The notes beneath the pieces were generated by a model. That model was not told where the DNA came from. It did no database searches and was given only the letters and a program-made list of their open reading frames with translations. Below, one piece after another: positions 23,493 through 35,077 of a DNA stretch of 64,000 nt (positions are counted from its first letter, which is position 1; every line of letters starts with the position of its first letter). Made by a program: the position numbers and the translations under genes. Source of the stretch: Lenzites betulinus (lineage: Eukaryota > Basidiomycota > Agaricomycetes > Polyporales > Polyporaceae); the NCBI GenBank assembly GCA_022264855.1, contig JABYQU010000001.1, forward strand, positions 496,001-560,000, written 5' to 3'.

Positions 23493-24778
23493 CATGAACG
23501 TGTATGCGATAGGACGCCATCTATTTAAACATATCCTCATTCGTAATTGCATGACTGAAGGTACCGCACGTTGATTGTCTCCTTGGTTTTCTCCCATGTT
23601 GTATACATTTGTGTATTGCCTCGCAATCTACACGCCGCGCTTTGCCGCCGCCTGCCCCCCGGTCTTCCCCTTTTGTGACCGTGGTGTTCCCTTGCTGCTT
23701 TGGGTGGCTGTAATTCCTGTGTACATGTACTGTGCAACATCATTCCGACCACTTCGCACGACACATTGCGCGGTATCCGGACTCTTATACATGTACAGTG
23801 TCAAGAGGTAGGTAAGCAATCCTTCATGCCATTAATAGAACCACGACTGACGCCTGTCCTAGGTTCAAGTCGACATCCATGGGCCGTGGTGGCATATCTC
23901 GATACGATGATCATTACAACGTTCAGTGGCTTTACTCCTGACCAGTTCACCGCCTGCAAGCCACGCAGTGAGCACTGTCCTCAGTACACGATCGCCCATC
24001 CGGAATTCTGTTTGACATGCCTATCACGTCGGATGTCCCGCCCATTGCATCCCGCATGACTGCACCTAACCATGCGGGAAGGGAGGCGGGATACTTATTT
24101 TGGCCGTTGTCATGCCGTTTCAACGAAAACATATGTCCGCCAAGCTTTGTTATCACAGAATACTTGCTAGTTACATACCCGATGGGGAGCTGCTTTGCCG
24201 GTGCGTGTGGTCAGAAATCCAATATGTACATGTGCTGAGCGCAGGAAACTTTTGAACCCTTCTTAGCGCCACAACGCCGGCACTCCAAACCACTCCGAGA
24301 AGCTCCAAGACGAGGTTCCGGCACGCACCAGTATTCTGCAGGCAGGGCGTTGATCCGATCATACAACCCCGGGAGCGGTACGATCTGGATAAACGATCCC
24401 AGAATGTAGCGCTCACCGCCTTGCATCACCTGCAAGCACTGCACCAAGCCCTCATGCATTCGTCCCCCGGACTGTCTTGGGATCTTAGCATCGTCATCAC
24501 GACCGCGCGACCTGCTGGACGGCTGCGCACGGAAAACGTCATCAGAACACGTTTCCGTTTGTCGCCCCATCACGTTGCACTGCAGCGCCTGCGTATGGGA
24601 AGCTGGAGATTGTCGAGCCCGCGACGAGACAAAACTCGGCCGTTGTGCCCTTTCGTTATATCTACCAGGAACGCCGCTAACATGCACTTCTCAACCTTCT
24701 CCGGACCCGCAGCTGGTTCTTCCCATCACTCCTCTGGGTTCACATCCATTAGACCGCACACATAAAGATCTCGAGACC
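23493..24778. other. Intergenic region
   Basis: No gene is supported. A minus-strand frame (24687-24211) contains a stretch that reads like protein (YILGSFIQIVPLPGLYDRI, then a Cys-pair ECRRCGAKKGSK). It has no recognised domain, no splice context and no supporting neighbour, so it is left uncalled. Confidence 0.35.
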
Positions 24779-25810
24779 ATGCCTGCCGACGTCCAAACCG
24801 TACCCCAGCTGCCTCCCATCGCCCCGCAGACTCCATTCACTGCCGACAACTACCCTTGGGAACGCCACTACCCTCCGAGCTCGTGGCCGCCATCACTCCC
24901 GACAGCAGATCTGAGACGTACAAAGTCTACTTCTCCCAACGCACGAATACGTGCTCTTCCAGTCCCGCCAGTTCCAGGCTCGAGCGTGCTAGCTGAGGTC
25001 ATTATTCCACCTCCGAGGTCGCAGTCCCGGTCGCATTCCCGAAGCGGATCGCGAGTGCTTGTGCTGCCATCCGCGTCGACTGCAGAGCCTATAGTCATAT
25101 CTCCGCCCGCACGTACCCATTCAAGAAGCGCATCCGCCGCAATGTCTAGACCTCTCCCACAACCTTCCACATCGGACTCGACAGTACGTTCTCATACGCG
25201 CTCCAAATCGCGACCCCTTCCCCTTCCACTGCCCCCCAAAGACCCCCTCCAATACGCGGATCATCTCTTGTCCCGAACCGAGTCCCTCCCGCTACCCAGG
25301 ACGAGCGCTATGTCAGCTCCTGCTGCAGCTCAACCTGTTCACCGACGTGCCTCGCCACTGCCTCATCCACCACAGCCAAGTGAACCTGCTATCCTGAGGT
25401 CCGCGCCCGTGCACAGGATGGAGTCTTCCCACCCACACGCGCATCCGCGCCCGCGTCCAATATTCGGGGCGAGCCCGGGCCAGCCACATGTACCGCGCGA
25501 GACCCCTCCCCCGATTCCCGCCTCTGCTCCGGTGCGCGCACCCACCCCTCCGCGTCCGAAGGCCAGACCGGGTCTCCCTGCCACCCCGCGCCGCCAAGAC
25601 GACAACCGCGGTAAGGAGCGCGGGCGAAGTCCCCAGATGGCGCCTGTGACAGTGCGGTCCAGCCCCAAGCGAAGCCTAGAGCCGGCGCCGAGTGCATGGG
25701 CGAAGCAGCCTAATGACCAGTTCGCGCGGAAGTGGGTTCTGGAGAGGAACGGGAAGCGCTTAACCCAGGATGCGATGGTCGTCGCCCAGCAACTCCGGCT
25801 GTTGCGATGA
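24779..25810 (+). CDS. Ser/Pro/Arg-rich hypothetical protein
   Basis: A single frame of 343 aa starts at an ATG after a stop-rich leader. Composition is extreme: runs of Ser-Arg (SQSRSHSRSGSRV, RSHTRSKSRPLPLPLPP), proline clusters and a basic tail. No fold or motif is recognised except a short conserved-looking C-terminus (FARKWVLERNGKRLTQDAMVVAQQL), which is the only region likely to be structured and might be used to find relatives. It is probably a disordered regulatory or RNA/SH3-binding protein. The frame is supported mainly by its length and by that ordered end. Confidence 0.5.
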   Translation: MPADVQTVPQLPPIAPQTPFTADNYPWERHYPPSSWPPSLPTADLRRTKSTSPNARIRALPVPPVPGSSVLAEVIIPPPRSQSRSHSRSGSRVLVLPSASTAEPIVISPPARTHSRSASAAMSRPLPQPSTSDSTVRSHTRSKSRPLPLPLPPKDPLQYADHLLSRTESLPLPRTSAMSAPAAAQPVHRRASPLPHPPQPSEPAILRSAPVHRMESSHPHAHPRPRPIFGASPGQPHVPRETPPPIPASAPVRAPTPPRPKARPGLPATPRRQDDNRGKERGRSPQMAPVTVRSSPKRSLEPAPSAWAKQPNDQFARKWVLERNGKRLTQDAMVVAQQLRLLR

Positions 25811-26173
25811 ATGCGTCGAGGCCTGCATGTTCTCGTCGACGTGGTGATATGGTGAGCTCCTTCGTGTGGTCCAGGTCTCGCGGCTCCCAAGTGCTGAATG
25901 ATAGCGCAGCGACCTGGCTAGAACGGAACCGAGATTTGCTCTCGCCCGTAAGTTACGGTATTTTGGCAGAAGCGATGCTTGCGCCTGGGAGGCCCTTGTC
26001 ATGATGATGGTAGTTTGTCACATTGTTTGCTTCTCTCCCGCACTTGCACAGTCTCATCTCTATAATCATGAATCGCCGTCCGTATTTGTAGCACTAATTA
26101 TCAATATCTTCACGACTTCCTACATCACGGTCGCGTGCCCATTTGCGGTTTCATCTCTTGCAGGAGATCCTTG

Positions 26174-27158
26174 TAGGGTACTGTGAAAAAGTCCTTTTTA
26201 ATACACATTGTATAAAAGTCGTGTTAATAACACGTTATTAACATGTTGTTAACATGGGCTGTGAGAGGGCCGGAAAAACCGATGTGTATAATATGTATAT
26301 AAGTCTGACCTGGTCCCGAGAGTTGCATGAGGCCAGCAAGATAGGCAGGGCCCCGATGGTATAGGTGGATGCCCACTGGAAGCCTCACCGTCCTCCTGGC
26401 AGGGGCCCCTGGTGCCAGGCGGGACTATGGGGTCCACGTAGGCAGAATCGGGCACACTGGCAGTGCCCTAATAGAGCGCCGGTGAAGAACTCAGCGAAAG
26501 GACTCTATGGCCACTCCTAAAACATCCTCACACAGAGCACGACTCCCTACTACTAGTAGACTATATACGGGCCCAACCACCATGCAAGTACTACTACGCG
26601 CAGGATTAAAAAAGTAATTTTAAAAGTGACTATCGGGCGGGCATGCCAGTGGGGTATTCTCAGTTCCGAGTGAACAGTGACATCAAATCTGATATTCTCG
26701 CTGCAGCTCATGCACGCTGGAAAATGGATGGCATGACGGTGATTATGCTGTTGGCGAAGACAACTCATTGCATGCAGACAAGGTAAGATGGACCAGAATA
26801 TTCAGGAGGTTTGCAACATCTCCAAGTTCCCAATTGCCCTACCAATGTCTCTACCCCCGGGGCCGCACTGCTTGATTACTTTCTGGTGAGCCGCATTTTT
26901 TGTTGATTCCTTCGGTGGCACTTGCCACTGAAGTTGTGACGGTTCTGAAACCGGGGATGATATTTTCGAGGACTTGATTCGAGTTTTTAACACCACTTCA
27001 CTTAGTAACATTGTTAACAACGCTTTATACACATGTTAATAACAGTTACTTACATTTTGTTTATAACATGTTAATAACGTATGTTAAAAAAGGCTCTGGG
27101 GTGCCGATGTTTATTAACATTGTAAGTAAGTGGGCCGGGACTTTTTCACATTACCCTA
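26174..27158. mobile_element. Non-autonomous hAT-like DNA transposon (MITE-type), 985 bp
   Basis: Terminal inverted repeats are tagggtactgtgaaaaagtc at the left end and tagggtaatgtgaaaaagtc in reverse complement at the right end. They continue a base further and differ once over 21 bp. They are flanked by a perfect 8-bp target duplication, gatccttg, at 26166-26173 and 27159-27166. Eight-bp duplications and a TAGGG-type end fit the hAT superfamily; KDZ/Zisupton elements also make 8-bp duplications. Subterminal regions carry many copies of the palindromic motif gttaataacatgttaac, likely transposase-binding sites. No transposase is encoded, so movement would need one in trans. The nearly intact ends point to a recent insertion. 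Confidence 0.9.
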
Positions 27159-27229
27159 GATCCTTGCGCGTTCTTCCAGCTACAGCGGTCGCGAGTAAGT
27201 ATCCCTAGACATTGACAGTATGCGAGGTT

Positions 27230-27285
27230 ACTCGATGTACCCTACCTAGCTACATACCCTCTGAACCAAAAAAAAAAAAAAAAAA
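27230..27285 (+). mobile_element. Tiny poly(A) retro-insertion with 16-bp target duplication
   Basis: A 38-bp sequence ending in ctctgaacc and 18 consecutive A residues is bounded on both sides by the same 16 bp, gacagtatgcgaggtt (27214-27229 and 27286-27301). Poly(A) tail plus a target duplication of this length is the hallmark of LINE-type target-primed reverse transcription, so this is a severely 5'-truncated LINE, a SINE or a processed RNA. The source is unknown. Confidence 0.9.
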
Positions 27286-27524
27286 GACAGTATGCGAGGT
27301 TGAGCTGCTCTCTATGCTCAAGCTGAAATTCGGAAGTTCAAGTATTCAAGAGATCATGCATTCGTGATGCGCGAAATAAGCGCTTTGACCATTGTGGCGC
27401 AGGCGCTCGCCTGCAAACACTGTTCAGATTGTTCTTGTCCTCCACCATCATCACCCTACCCTGGCCCCAGTGCCGTCCGCCATCTACCTGGGATCTATTA
27501 CATGACATAGCTTAACACGACACA

Positions 27525-30500
27525 ATGGAGCAGGCCGTCAATGGCCTTGTTTTGAACGGCACGACCCCGCGCCACCCCCCAACTTTACAAAATGGCGACA
27601 ATTCGATGCATGAGCCATCGCTGCAGGAACTCGAAAGGGAGCTCCCACTGGTCATGGACGGCCAAGTGCCGTTAGGGGAACTTATCTCACGAATGGTACA
27701 GTCCATGTACGCTGAGTTGACAGAGATGGCCGAAACGTGAGTTCGCGTGCTGCAGGTGAGGTATGGAGGGCTGGTCTCATTACGTCTGTGGCAGCATGCC
27801 CCATATGTCCGACGCTGCTCGCAAACGCTACGTTGCGGACTGGGTCGTCAAGATCAAGCGGCAAGTGGTAAAGCTCTACGCCATCGCGAAATGGTCCCGC
27901 GACGCGAGCGTGGTCCAGAAGGCCATGGTACATACCTTGCTGCTTATCATGAAGTCATCTACTCACAGTGGCCGCTCAGAACATCACGGCGTTCCTCATG
28001 GATCAGAATCGGCAATTTGAGGAGGCTGTCATGGGCTTAAAATATGGCAAAGAGAGCTTGGATCCTGCAAGGTGCGTTTATGGCCGCTGTGGCCCACTTT
28101 CAAATGGGAGTGTTGTCCGGCCGGTGTGCGCATGCCTTTGAAGAAGCATGCCTCATAACGTCTGGTACATTGCCAACAGAGGGAAACGGGAGTTCTCGCG
28201 ATCGTCACGAACGTCAAGGAAGCCTCACGGCTTTCTCTCTGTCTCCATGCCCTGCTCTTTGCGGGAGACGCGTCACGACGTATACGCTTGCGCTCTCGGG
28301 CTCCGTCCGCGCGATCTACATGACTCAGGATCTCTATTTGCGCTAATGGCAAGCATATATACCGAGCGCGCGTTCATTTGTCTCATTCACGACATTGAGG
28401 GAGCCAGCCGCGCGTACATCAACACAAGATTTGCGCCGTGGCTGCGGGACCTCTGTAACAGCGATTTTGATCCCTCGAATTCCTTTATGAATATTGCTGC
28501 TGTCGTGCGGAGCCGCGATATCGATAAACGAGAGTGCAAGAGGATCCGCGAACGCGCACTCTGGCGTGGGCGTGATGACCCCCTACCACTCTGTACATAA
28601 CCTACCACACCCTATAGGGTTCTCTTTCCACTCGGGCTGCGCTCTCCGGCTGTCCCAAATGGGAGCGCCTTCCAAGGTCCAGCGACGAGACTAATATTCC
28701 CCATTACTACCAAACTGTTACTAACCGTCGAGCAGATTACGAAATCATGACCTTTTGACATCCCTGGATGTCCTGACCACAGGCACTTACCGCCGACTAC
28801 CGGCATGCATCAAGGTATGTTCTATACACACACAAAAACTGATTCATTTTGCATGATTCTGGCTTTGGGGTTGAATGTGCATCGCTACACCATGACAGTA
28901 GTGCTGACTGTGGAGATGTAGGAGCTCATCATTCCCCCGACACCTTTGACCGACGAAGATATCGCGAAGACGCTCGCAGATATTGAAGACGCCATGCGAT
29001 ATCGCCTTCGGACCTCCGAAATTGTTCCATGGGAAATGTCACAGTATCGAATAGGTAGGTCAAAATTGTTGCAAGGGTAAGATTTGTTTCTCATTGAGAC
29101 ATCGGTCAGCGGACGGGCGGGTGCATTTCGCTGCTCCGAAGTTGTTCGAAGCGTCGCTTTGCTTGCGGGGAGCAGGCAAGAACGATGGCTGGTTCTTCGT
29201 CGACGTTTCGTTTTTGTTTACGGTAGGTGGCGACCAGACCGGAATGCAAGGTGAGCGGTTTGGCATCGCTATATGTGTTCGTCGTACCGATAGCAACAGA
29301 ATTTCCGCGTACCCCGACCGGTATGTTGAAGCGTAACATCACCGACGAGGCGGATGCCCGTCTAGCATTTTATCTACCCCCGGACGAACCCCCACCTCCT
29401 GGTGTGGAAGCGCCGCCTCGTCCAACACTTCCGGAAAATGTGGTAGACGCTCCTCTCGTACGCGTGTTCAACTTTCTCCGTAAGTGTTGATCATGCACCA
29501 TGTAGTCGGTGTTAACATCACGATTCAGAGATGATGTCCTTGTCATACCAGCTCGAGATACTGTGGTATCAGGTATGCTTGTGGTGCCTACGGTTTTGAT
29601 ATATCTAACCCCCTCATAGGCCGAGCGCATGCGCTCTCTAGGCTGGGCAGAGTTCTTGACGGTCGAGATGTCCAAAAACCGACAGCAGATGACGATCTCC
29701 TACTGGATACGAAAACCGCCACGGATAGCACCGGGACAGGCAGCCGCACAAGCACGAAATAGAATGCCGCAATTGGGTGGCAAACTCAAGATTTCCATTG
29801 TGCAAGTCATGGAGAAGACGGGGCGGCGAGCGATGCGGTCACCCAAAGCCCGCGTACTAGCCGAATTGCAAGAGCGTTCGAAGCTGGAACGTTCACGACC
29901 TTCGGATGAGGTCGAGCATCTGCGCTTTGACGTGCAGTGGGAACCGGAGAAGGGCGCGTTAGGCGTCATCATCGGGCCAGAAGACGTGCACATACCTCCC
30001 GAGCAGATGGCGATTGTGAGTGAAACGGCCCATAATCTAAGGGTGGTATCTGAACGACCTTCACAGGACCCTGATAACCTTGACTTCGAGAGCTTGCTCC
30101 GAAGGATTATTCGACGACATACCGAGGGGGTCATGAACTTCTTCCAGGGACATTTAATGCGCGGCCTCCAGACACGGAATGTTTTCTCCTCTCCCGGAGA
30201 AATCACGTTTGTCACCAACGGTAAGCCCAGGGTTTGCATGACGTGGATACGACCTTTACTGAATGCAATCAGAAGGCACGCCGTCTCTGCGTGTGCATCT
30301 ATGCGCAGACGAGGTGGTCATTGTTACTGTGGACCCCAGAACTGGCCGGATCACGCTCCGCGACACTGGGGACCTCGCGGCAGCAGGTCGTGGGCCCCGC
30401 TTCGCTGCACTTTCTGACGGGCTGAATGATTCGCCATGGATGTTGCCTGAAGTGCTCATCAGGCTCCGTCTCACAGTACGTATCAGGCGCTTTTCTGAGA

Positions 30501-32490
30501 AGCTTGTGGCTGAGTTTGAATTTGTAGACCATAACGGACCTCGCGGAGCAAAAGGTACAGTACCTGGGATTGCAGAGCTTCCGGAAACGAAATCTCGCGC
30601 CGGAAGGTAGGTTCACATGCTGTCCCTTCCTAATTGTATACTCACGTTCTGCAGAACTCGCGAAACTGGGTTCCGATGCTCGAGGGACGCTGTACATTCA
30701 GCTTGCCAACTTCCCCAGTCATTACCTTGTGCTCGTCATCACCGACACCCAATACCGGTATGCGCTCATCAACGTCAAGGTCCAGCGAGATACGATGTAC
30801 AACAACATGGTCATGGAAGATATCGCGTGGCTTAATGCTCATCGGATCAATGGTGACGACTACTCAGTGGGTGTGGGCCCTGGGCCCGAGCCCGTGGTTG
30901 GGCAAAAGAGGAAGCGGGAAGATGGTATGGTCGCCACGCCTGGGGACCAGTATACGACGAGGTGCGTCCCATGTGAACGCGCCTTGCGTGATATATTGAC
31001 GCGTCATAGCTTCCGGTTGGAGACCAAGGTCTTGCGAGAGCTCTACGCGTATTGCTGGTAAGTGGCCGGACGCTGTCACCGACCGAAACCCATGCTCACT
31101 TCCTCTTAGCGCACGCGTGGCATACACCAAGGTCGAGCAACAGTTCAAGCTGCGCGGCATTCCCTATACGCACGTCAACTCGACAGCGAGCACTGGCGTC
31201 TTCGACGCGTCGAGCATCCAATCGTCCCTTGCGCGCTCCATCCCCGCGCTCTGCGTCCTCTCCTCTGATATCCTTTCCGGGGCCCCCGCTGCGGAGGCAG
31301 CAATGCCGAACATCCGTGTCATCCCACTAAATTGGTGGTCAAACGACCAGGCAAAGGTCGTCACCTGCGTTAAGCTCAAATACGTTCAGCAGCCAATCGG
31401 GAAACGCGCGAGTGGGACATCGGTCATTCGCCCCTCAAAGCGCATCATATACGACCCGCGCGAGGCGATTGTGTCATTCCTATCTGACGACGTGGACAAG
31501 TGCGTGGACGAGTTTCTGGAGGAATGGGCGCGAGTTTCGAAGATGGTGGTCATCGCCCGCGAAGGTTCGCTCGACGTGTTTTCAAGTGATTTCGAGCTAT
31601 CGCTGACATAGTCCACAGTTGCGCAAATGTCGACAAAATATCTGTGGACGGACGTTCGGCTGCTCTCGTTCGACCTGCAGACCGTCGAGTTCGCGTACGC
31701 TGGGGACTACACGCTCTCGCTTACCTGCACGGACCAGCTCACCTCCACCGGCGGCTCGTATCACCTGCGCTTCGGACGCATCGAGCCCGAGGACGACAAC
31801 GAGATGCAGGTCGACGGCGCGCTCACGCGCTCGACGCTCAACCCGCAAGAAGACGTCGAGCCGTACATGCGCAACCTGCTCCGGCACGGACGCCTCGCGA
31901 GCGCGTTGCACCGGCTCGTCGGCCTCCTGCGCGAGACGCTCCCCATCGTCGCCGAGCTCGAGGACATCCGAGGCGCCGCGGCGCGCGCGGGGCACGCCGT
32001 GGACACGTTTGCGAAGTCGGCGGGGTGGTTCCGGATCCTGTATGGCGACCTCAGGTGCGTGGCGCGCGGAGGGCGGCGGGTGTTGGTGCACGGGCGTGCT
32101 GACGGGCCCTCGTTTGTGTACAGACACGCGCTGGACTTCAGGTTGATGGCGGGAGCGAGGGTCGTCATCCTCGACGGCTCGCACTCGCTCTTCGATGACG
32201 GCACCGACAACACCGGTATCCGTCGCTTCTCGGGCTTTGCTTCCACCAGCACGAAGGCTGGCGCCGCCCGCCACGATCCAGCTGTGACTGCAGGCCTGCA
32301 GCCTATCCCCGAGTTCCGCTCGCTGGTGCAAGAGGCGATCAGGGCGGCGGTTGTCCGGGGGGTCAGTGGTCAGTTTGCGCCAATTGACATTGGGGTGATC
32401 TGCGACGTCGTTGCGGTGAGGGTCGTGGGGCGGATGTTGTACGAGAAAGTGTTTGAAAAGCTGGCTGCGCAGGCAGGGGCTTCATCGTAG
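27525..32490 (+). CDS. MED14: Mediator of RNA polymerase II transcription subunit 14
   Basis: MED14 (Rgr1) is the scaffold joining the Mediator head, middle and tail modules. Seventeen exons keep frame: 27525-27736, 27795-27927, 27980-28071, 28736-28814, 28922-29054, 29110-29250, 29300-29479, 29529-29572, 29620-30015, 30067-30220, 30273-30475, 30528-30606, 30655-30961, 31010-31057, 31110-31564, 31619-32054, 32124-32490, giving 1,152 aa. The conserved N-terminal block is unmistakable: LGELISRMVQSMYAELTEMAET, KRYVADWVVKIKRQVVKLYAIAKW, ITAFLMDQNRQFEEAVMGLK, and RLRNHDLLTSLDVLTTGTYRRLP. The intron at 28072-28735 is 664 nt, against about 50 nt for the others, and contains decayed coding-like sequence. 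The intron at 31565-31618 uses the unusual donor gttcgc. A 244-codon antisense frame at 31597-32331 is a composition artefact. Confidence 0.95.
28080..28700 (+). pseudogene. Coding-like remnant inside the enlarged MED14 intron
   Basis: Within the 664-nt intron two frames read like protein but are shifted relative to each other. One, at about 28190-28300, includes TNVKEASRLSLCLHALLFAGDASRR. The other, at 28340-28560, includes ERAFICLIHDIEGASRAYI and RDLCNSDFDPSNSFMNIAAVV. Neither joins MED14 in frame and a stop separates them. The family is not recognised. The best reading is a captured and decaying gene fragment. Confidence 0.4.
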
Positions 32491-33829
32491 TGTGCATATT
32501 TCATGTTGGTCGACTAGTTTGCTTTCTCGCGGTGCTCTCAAACCCTCACATTTCAAAGTCTATGTAAGCGTATATTTTCTGGATCGAGCCCGACCACAAA
32601 ACCACGGCTGAGGCAATTGACCTATCACCTCAGATATGTACTAGCTAGCAGTACATGAGATGAGAATTCCAGGTTGGCGACAAATACGAGTGTCGTCACG
32701 CAGGGTGTTTTGGAGCAACCAAACAGTATATTGCAGAAAGATTACAAATTATAAAAGTCTATCAGACGTACGCCCTCCTCGCTGGCAGGCTTCTCCGCGG
32801 CTGCAAGCAGCGCGCGAGAGAAACCCGCCAAACGTCCTCGAGACCGCGCGCGAGCGCGGCCATGTTCTCGGTTATACGAGGGGGCGCTGATGTCATCGAC
32901 TAGACAAGAAGGATGTGGCATGTGTAAACATGCGAGACTCGAGTTAGTACCTATAAAATAGATCCTAGCTGAGTATGTTCTGAGGAAACAACTCTGTCGG
33001 GCGCAGGCTTATATAGCGGTTGCGAGGTGGTCCGTGCGTCGTCGTATTTTCAGGCCACGTGCCAAACACTTTTGCTGGATTTGCGGGTTGTGGCGCAGAG
33101 CCTTTATAACTTGGTTGGCGCCACGACGCGGTCCCCTGGAAGACTGGTCACAACTTACGACAAGTGCAATTTCTCCGATGCAGCCCATTGTACACGTATA
33201 CGTCGAGGCTCGAGATATGGCCCGCGAATATACAGATTAACTCCAGAGATACACGAGGTTGCAGTGTGCTGCGACGCACGCGCGGCACATTTACGTGAAG
33301 TTCTTCGGATTGAATGCGACCGAGTGCAGGTCATTCCTCCCGTGAATGCATCCCGGCTCTCAGGAATGCCCATTCCAATGTAAGTGATTGGCAACTTGCG
33401 TAGCCCGCTCCAGTACTGACTCCTCTTCAGATCGCAGACGGTGAGATTATCATGGTCCAAAGCATAGTCGACGTCGCGGATGCATCACAATCGCGCTAAT
33501 ACACCGTGGCAACACCACCTCTAAATCTGACGATATCGAAGCTACCTCGGAGCGGGATCATCGCCGCGTGTCCGGTCCCACAGGCGTGCCCTGGAACGAG
33601 GACCGAGCGTGGTACGGCAGCTGGTGCAGCTGCGGTAGGTCCCTCCTTCTCTTTACTGTCCCGTGCCCCGCGCGTCCCAGGCTCGTCCCGTTCTAATTTA
33701 TAAACCCAACGATGACCCTCGCCCTGCTGATTATCATCATCTCCGTCCTCCTCTCCTCCGCGATCACTACCCTGCTCTCACTCCTTCCCTTGATCGTGTT
33801 CATTTCAGCACTCACATACACTTTTTACA
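32491..33829. other. Intergenic region after MED14
   Basis: No supported gene. Short frames at 33027-33460 overlap on both strands and lack protein-like composition or splice continuity. Confidence 0.45.
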
Positions 33830-35077
33830 ATGTCGTTTTCTGATTCCTCAACCCCGGCCGCGAACATCAACATCTACGAGTTGATGAAAATGGTTGGCGC
33901 TATGAACGTTACTTACGGTTCGATGTGCGTACGGCTTTTCGCTGCTTCTAATTTCCTCAAATCAGTTTTATTGACGGCAGGCGCATACGAACGTTAACAG
34001 TAGCCAGTCTTTGGGGGTCCTAACTGGGGAACCCACAGTACGCGTGCAGATATCTATCTTCCACTCGGGCCGTTCCTGACACATCGGCTGTTACCCCGCG
34101 GGCGTGCAAGAAGGCGAGCGCACATGTGGAAGAATCGACAGTGGCCACGAACAGGTTAGGGACTACCAAGGTACACGGACGCGCCTCGCACACTAGCCTT
34201 TAAGCTAATATATTGTGTGCGCGTGTACGACAAGGTCCAAGTAGAGTGCGAAATTACAGCACTCCACGACGAGATCCAAGGACACGATGAAGAACGGGCC
34301 AAAGCGGCCAACGACGTGAAGGCCGCCGTTAGCGGCAAATTCAAAGAATCGGCCAGGGTTGAGATGATGTAAGTGTTTTTCTTCTCCCCTACTTGAGGGC
34401 TGCAGTACGTCGTCAGTACGTCACTGACTGAGTGTCCGTAGCGCGTTCATGAAGGCGCAGATCGAAATCGAGGTGAAAAAACAGGTTCCAATTCAAATCG
34501 AGGAGCAGCTCGTCCGCGAGCATCTCGAGAAGTCCCTCGAAGACCACGTGAAGGAAGGGGGAGAACAACTGGTATGGCTAGAGGCCGCCACGGGCAACGT
34601 GTGCGTGGCATGCATCGTTTCCATGCCTTCTCGGTTGTTTGACCCAGCTCCGTCACTCTCAGAAGGGCCAGGGCTGAAAATGCCAAGATCTTATCGTATC
34701 AGGCAGATAGGACCACCCCGTTTGCGCGGGTCGTCAGGCGGGACAATACGTCGAGCGAAGTCTGGCCAGCGGACCTGGCCTCTCTGATGGGCTATTCGGG
34801 TAAGCCACGCCGTCTCTATGTTTGTTCCCGCTCCTGCTTTTCATAGGCGGCATACTGCGCGTTGTTTCAATGCCGGAGGTTGCCTTGCTCTCTTCATGCA
34901 CGGGTGTCACCCATCCTACGCGCCGTGTACTATAAACATCCCGTGCTGACGTATCGTACGACAGAGGAAACGATTGGAAAGCTCCTCAAAGATTACACTC
35001 TGTACGACCAAGGCCACAGGAAGACCAAGGTCAACACCTTCTTGGCGTACATCGGCGTCGGCATGCGGCTGCACTAG
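33830..35077 (+). CDS. Small coiled-coil hypothetical protein
   Basis: Not recognised. Four 3' exons are well supported by splice sites and frame: about 34235-34368, 34442-34600, 34663-34799 and 34965-35077. They encode an acidic/basic helical stretch (CEITALHDEIQGHDEERAKAAN, then QIEIEVKKQVPIQIEEQLVREHLEKSLEDHVKEG, probable coiled coil), a loop with SSEVWPADLASLMGYSG, and a C-terminal helix LKDYTLYDQGHRKTKVNTFLAYIGVGMRLH. The start at 33830 (MSFSDSSTPAANINIYELMKMVGAMNVTYG) reads as a genuine N-terminus, but how it joins the 34235 exon is unresolved; a donor near 33920 and an acceptor between 34195 and 34234 are needed. Confidence 0.5.

Noticed and set aside
31597..32331. 244-codon minus-strand frame
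   Set aside because: It is antisense to MED14 exons 16-17, whose coding sense is unmistakable; composition is Arg/Glu/Val as expected for a shadow.
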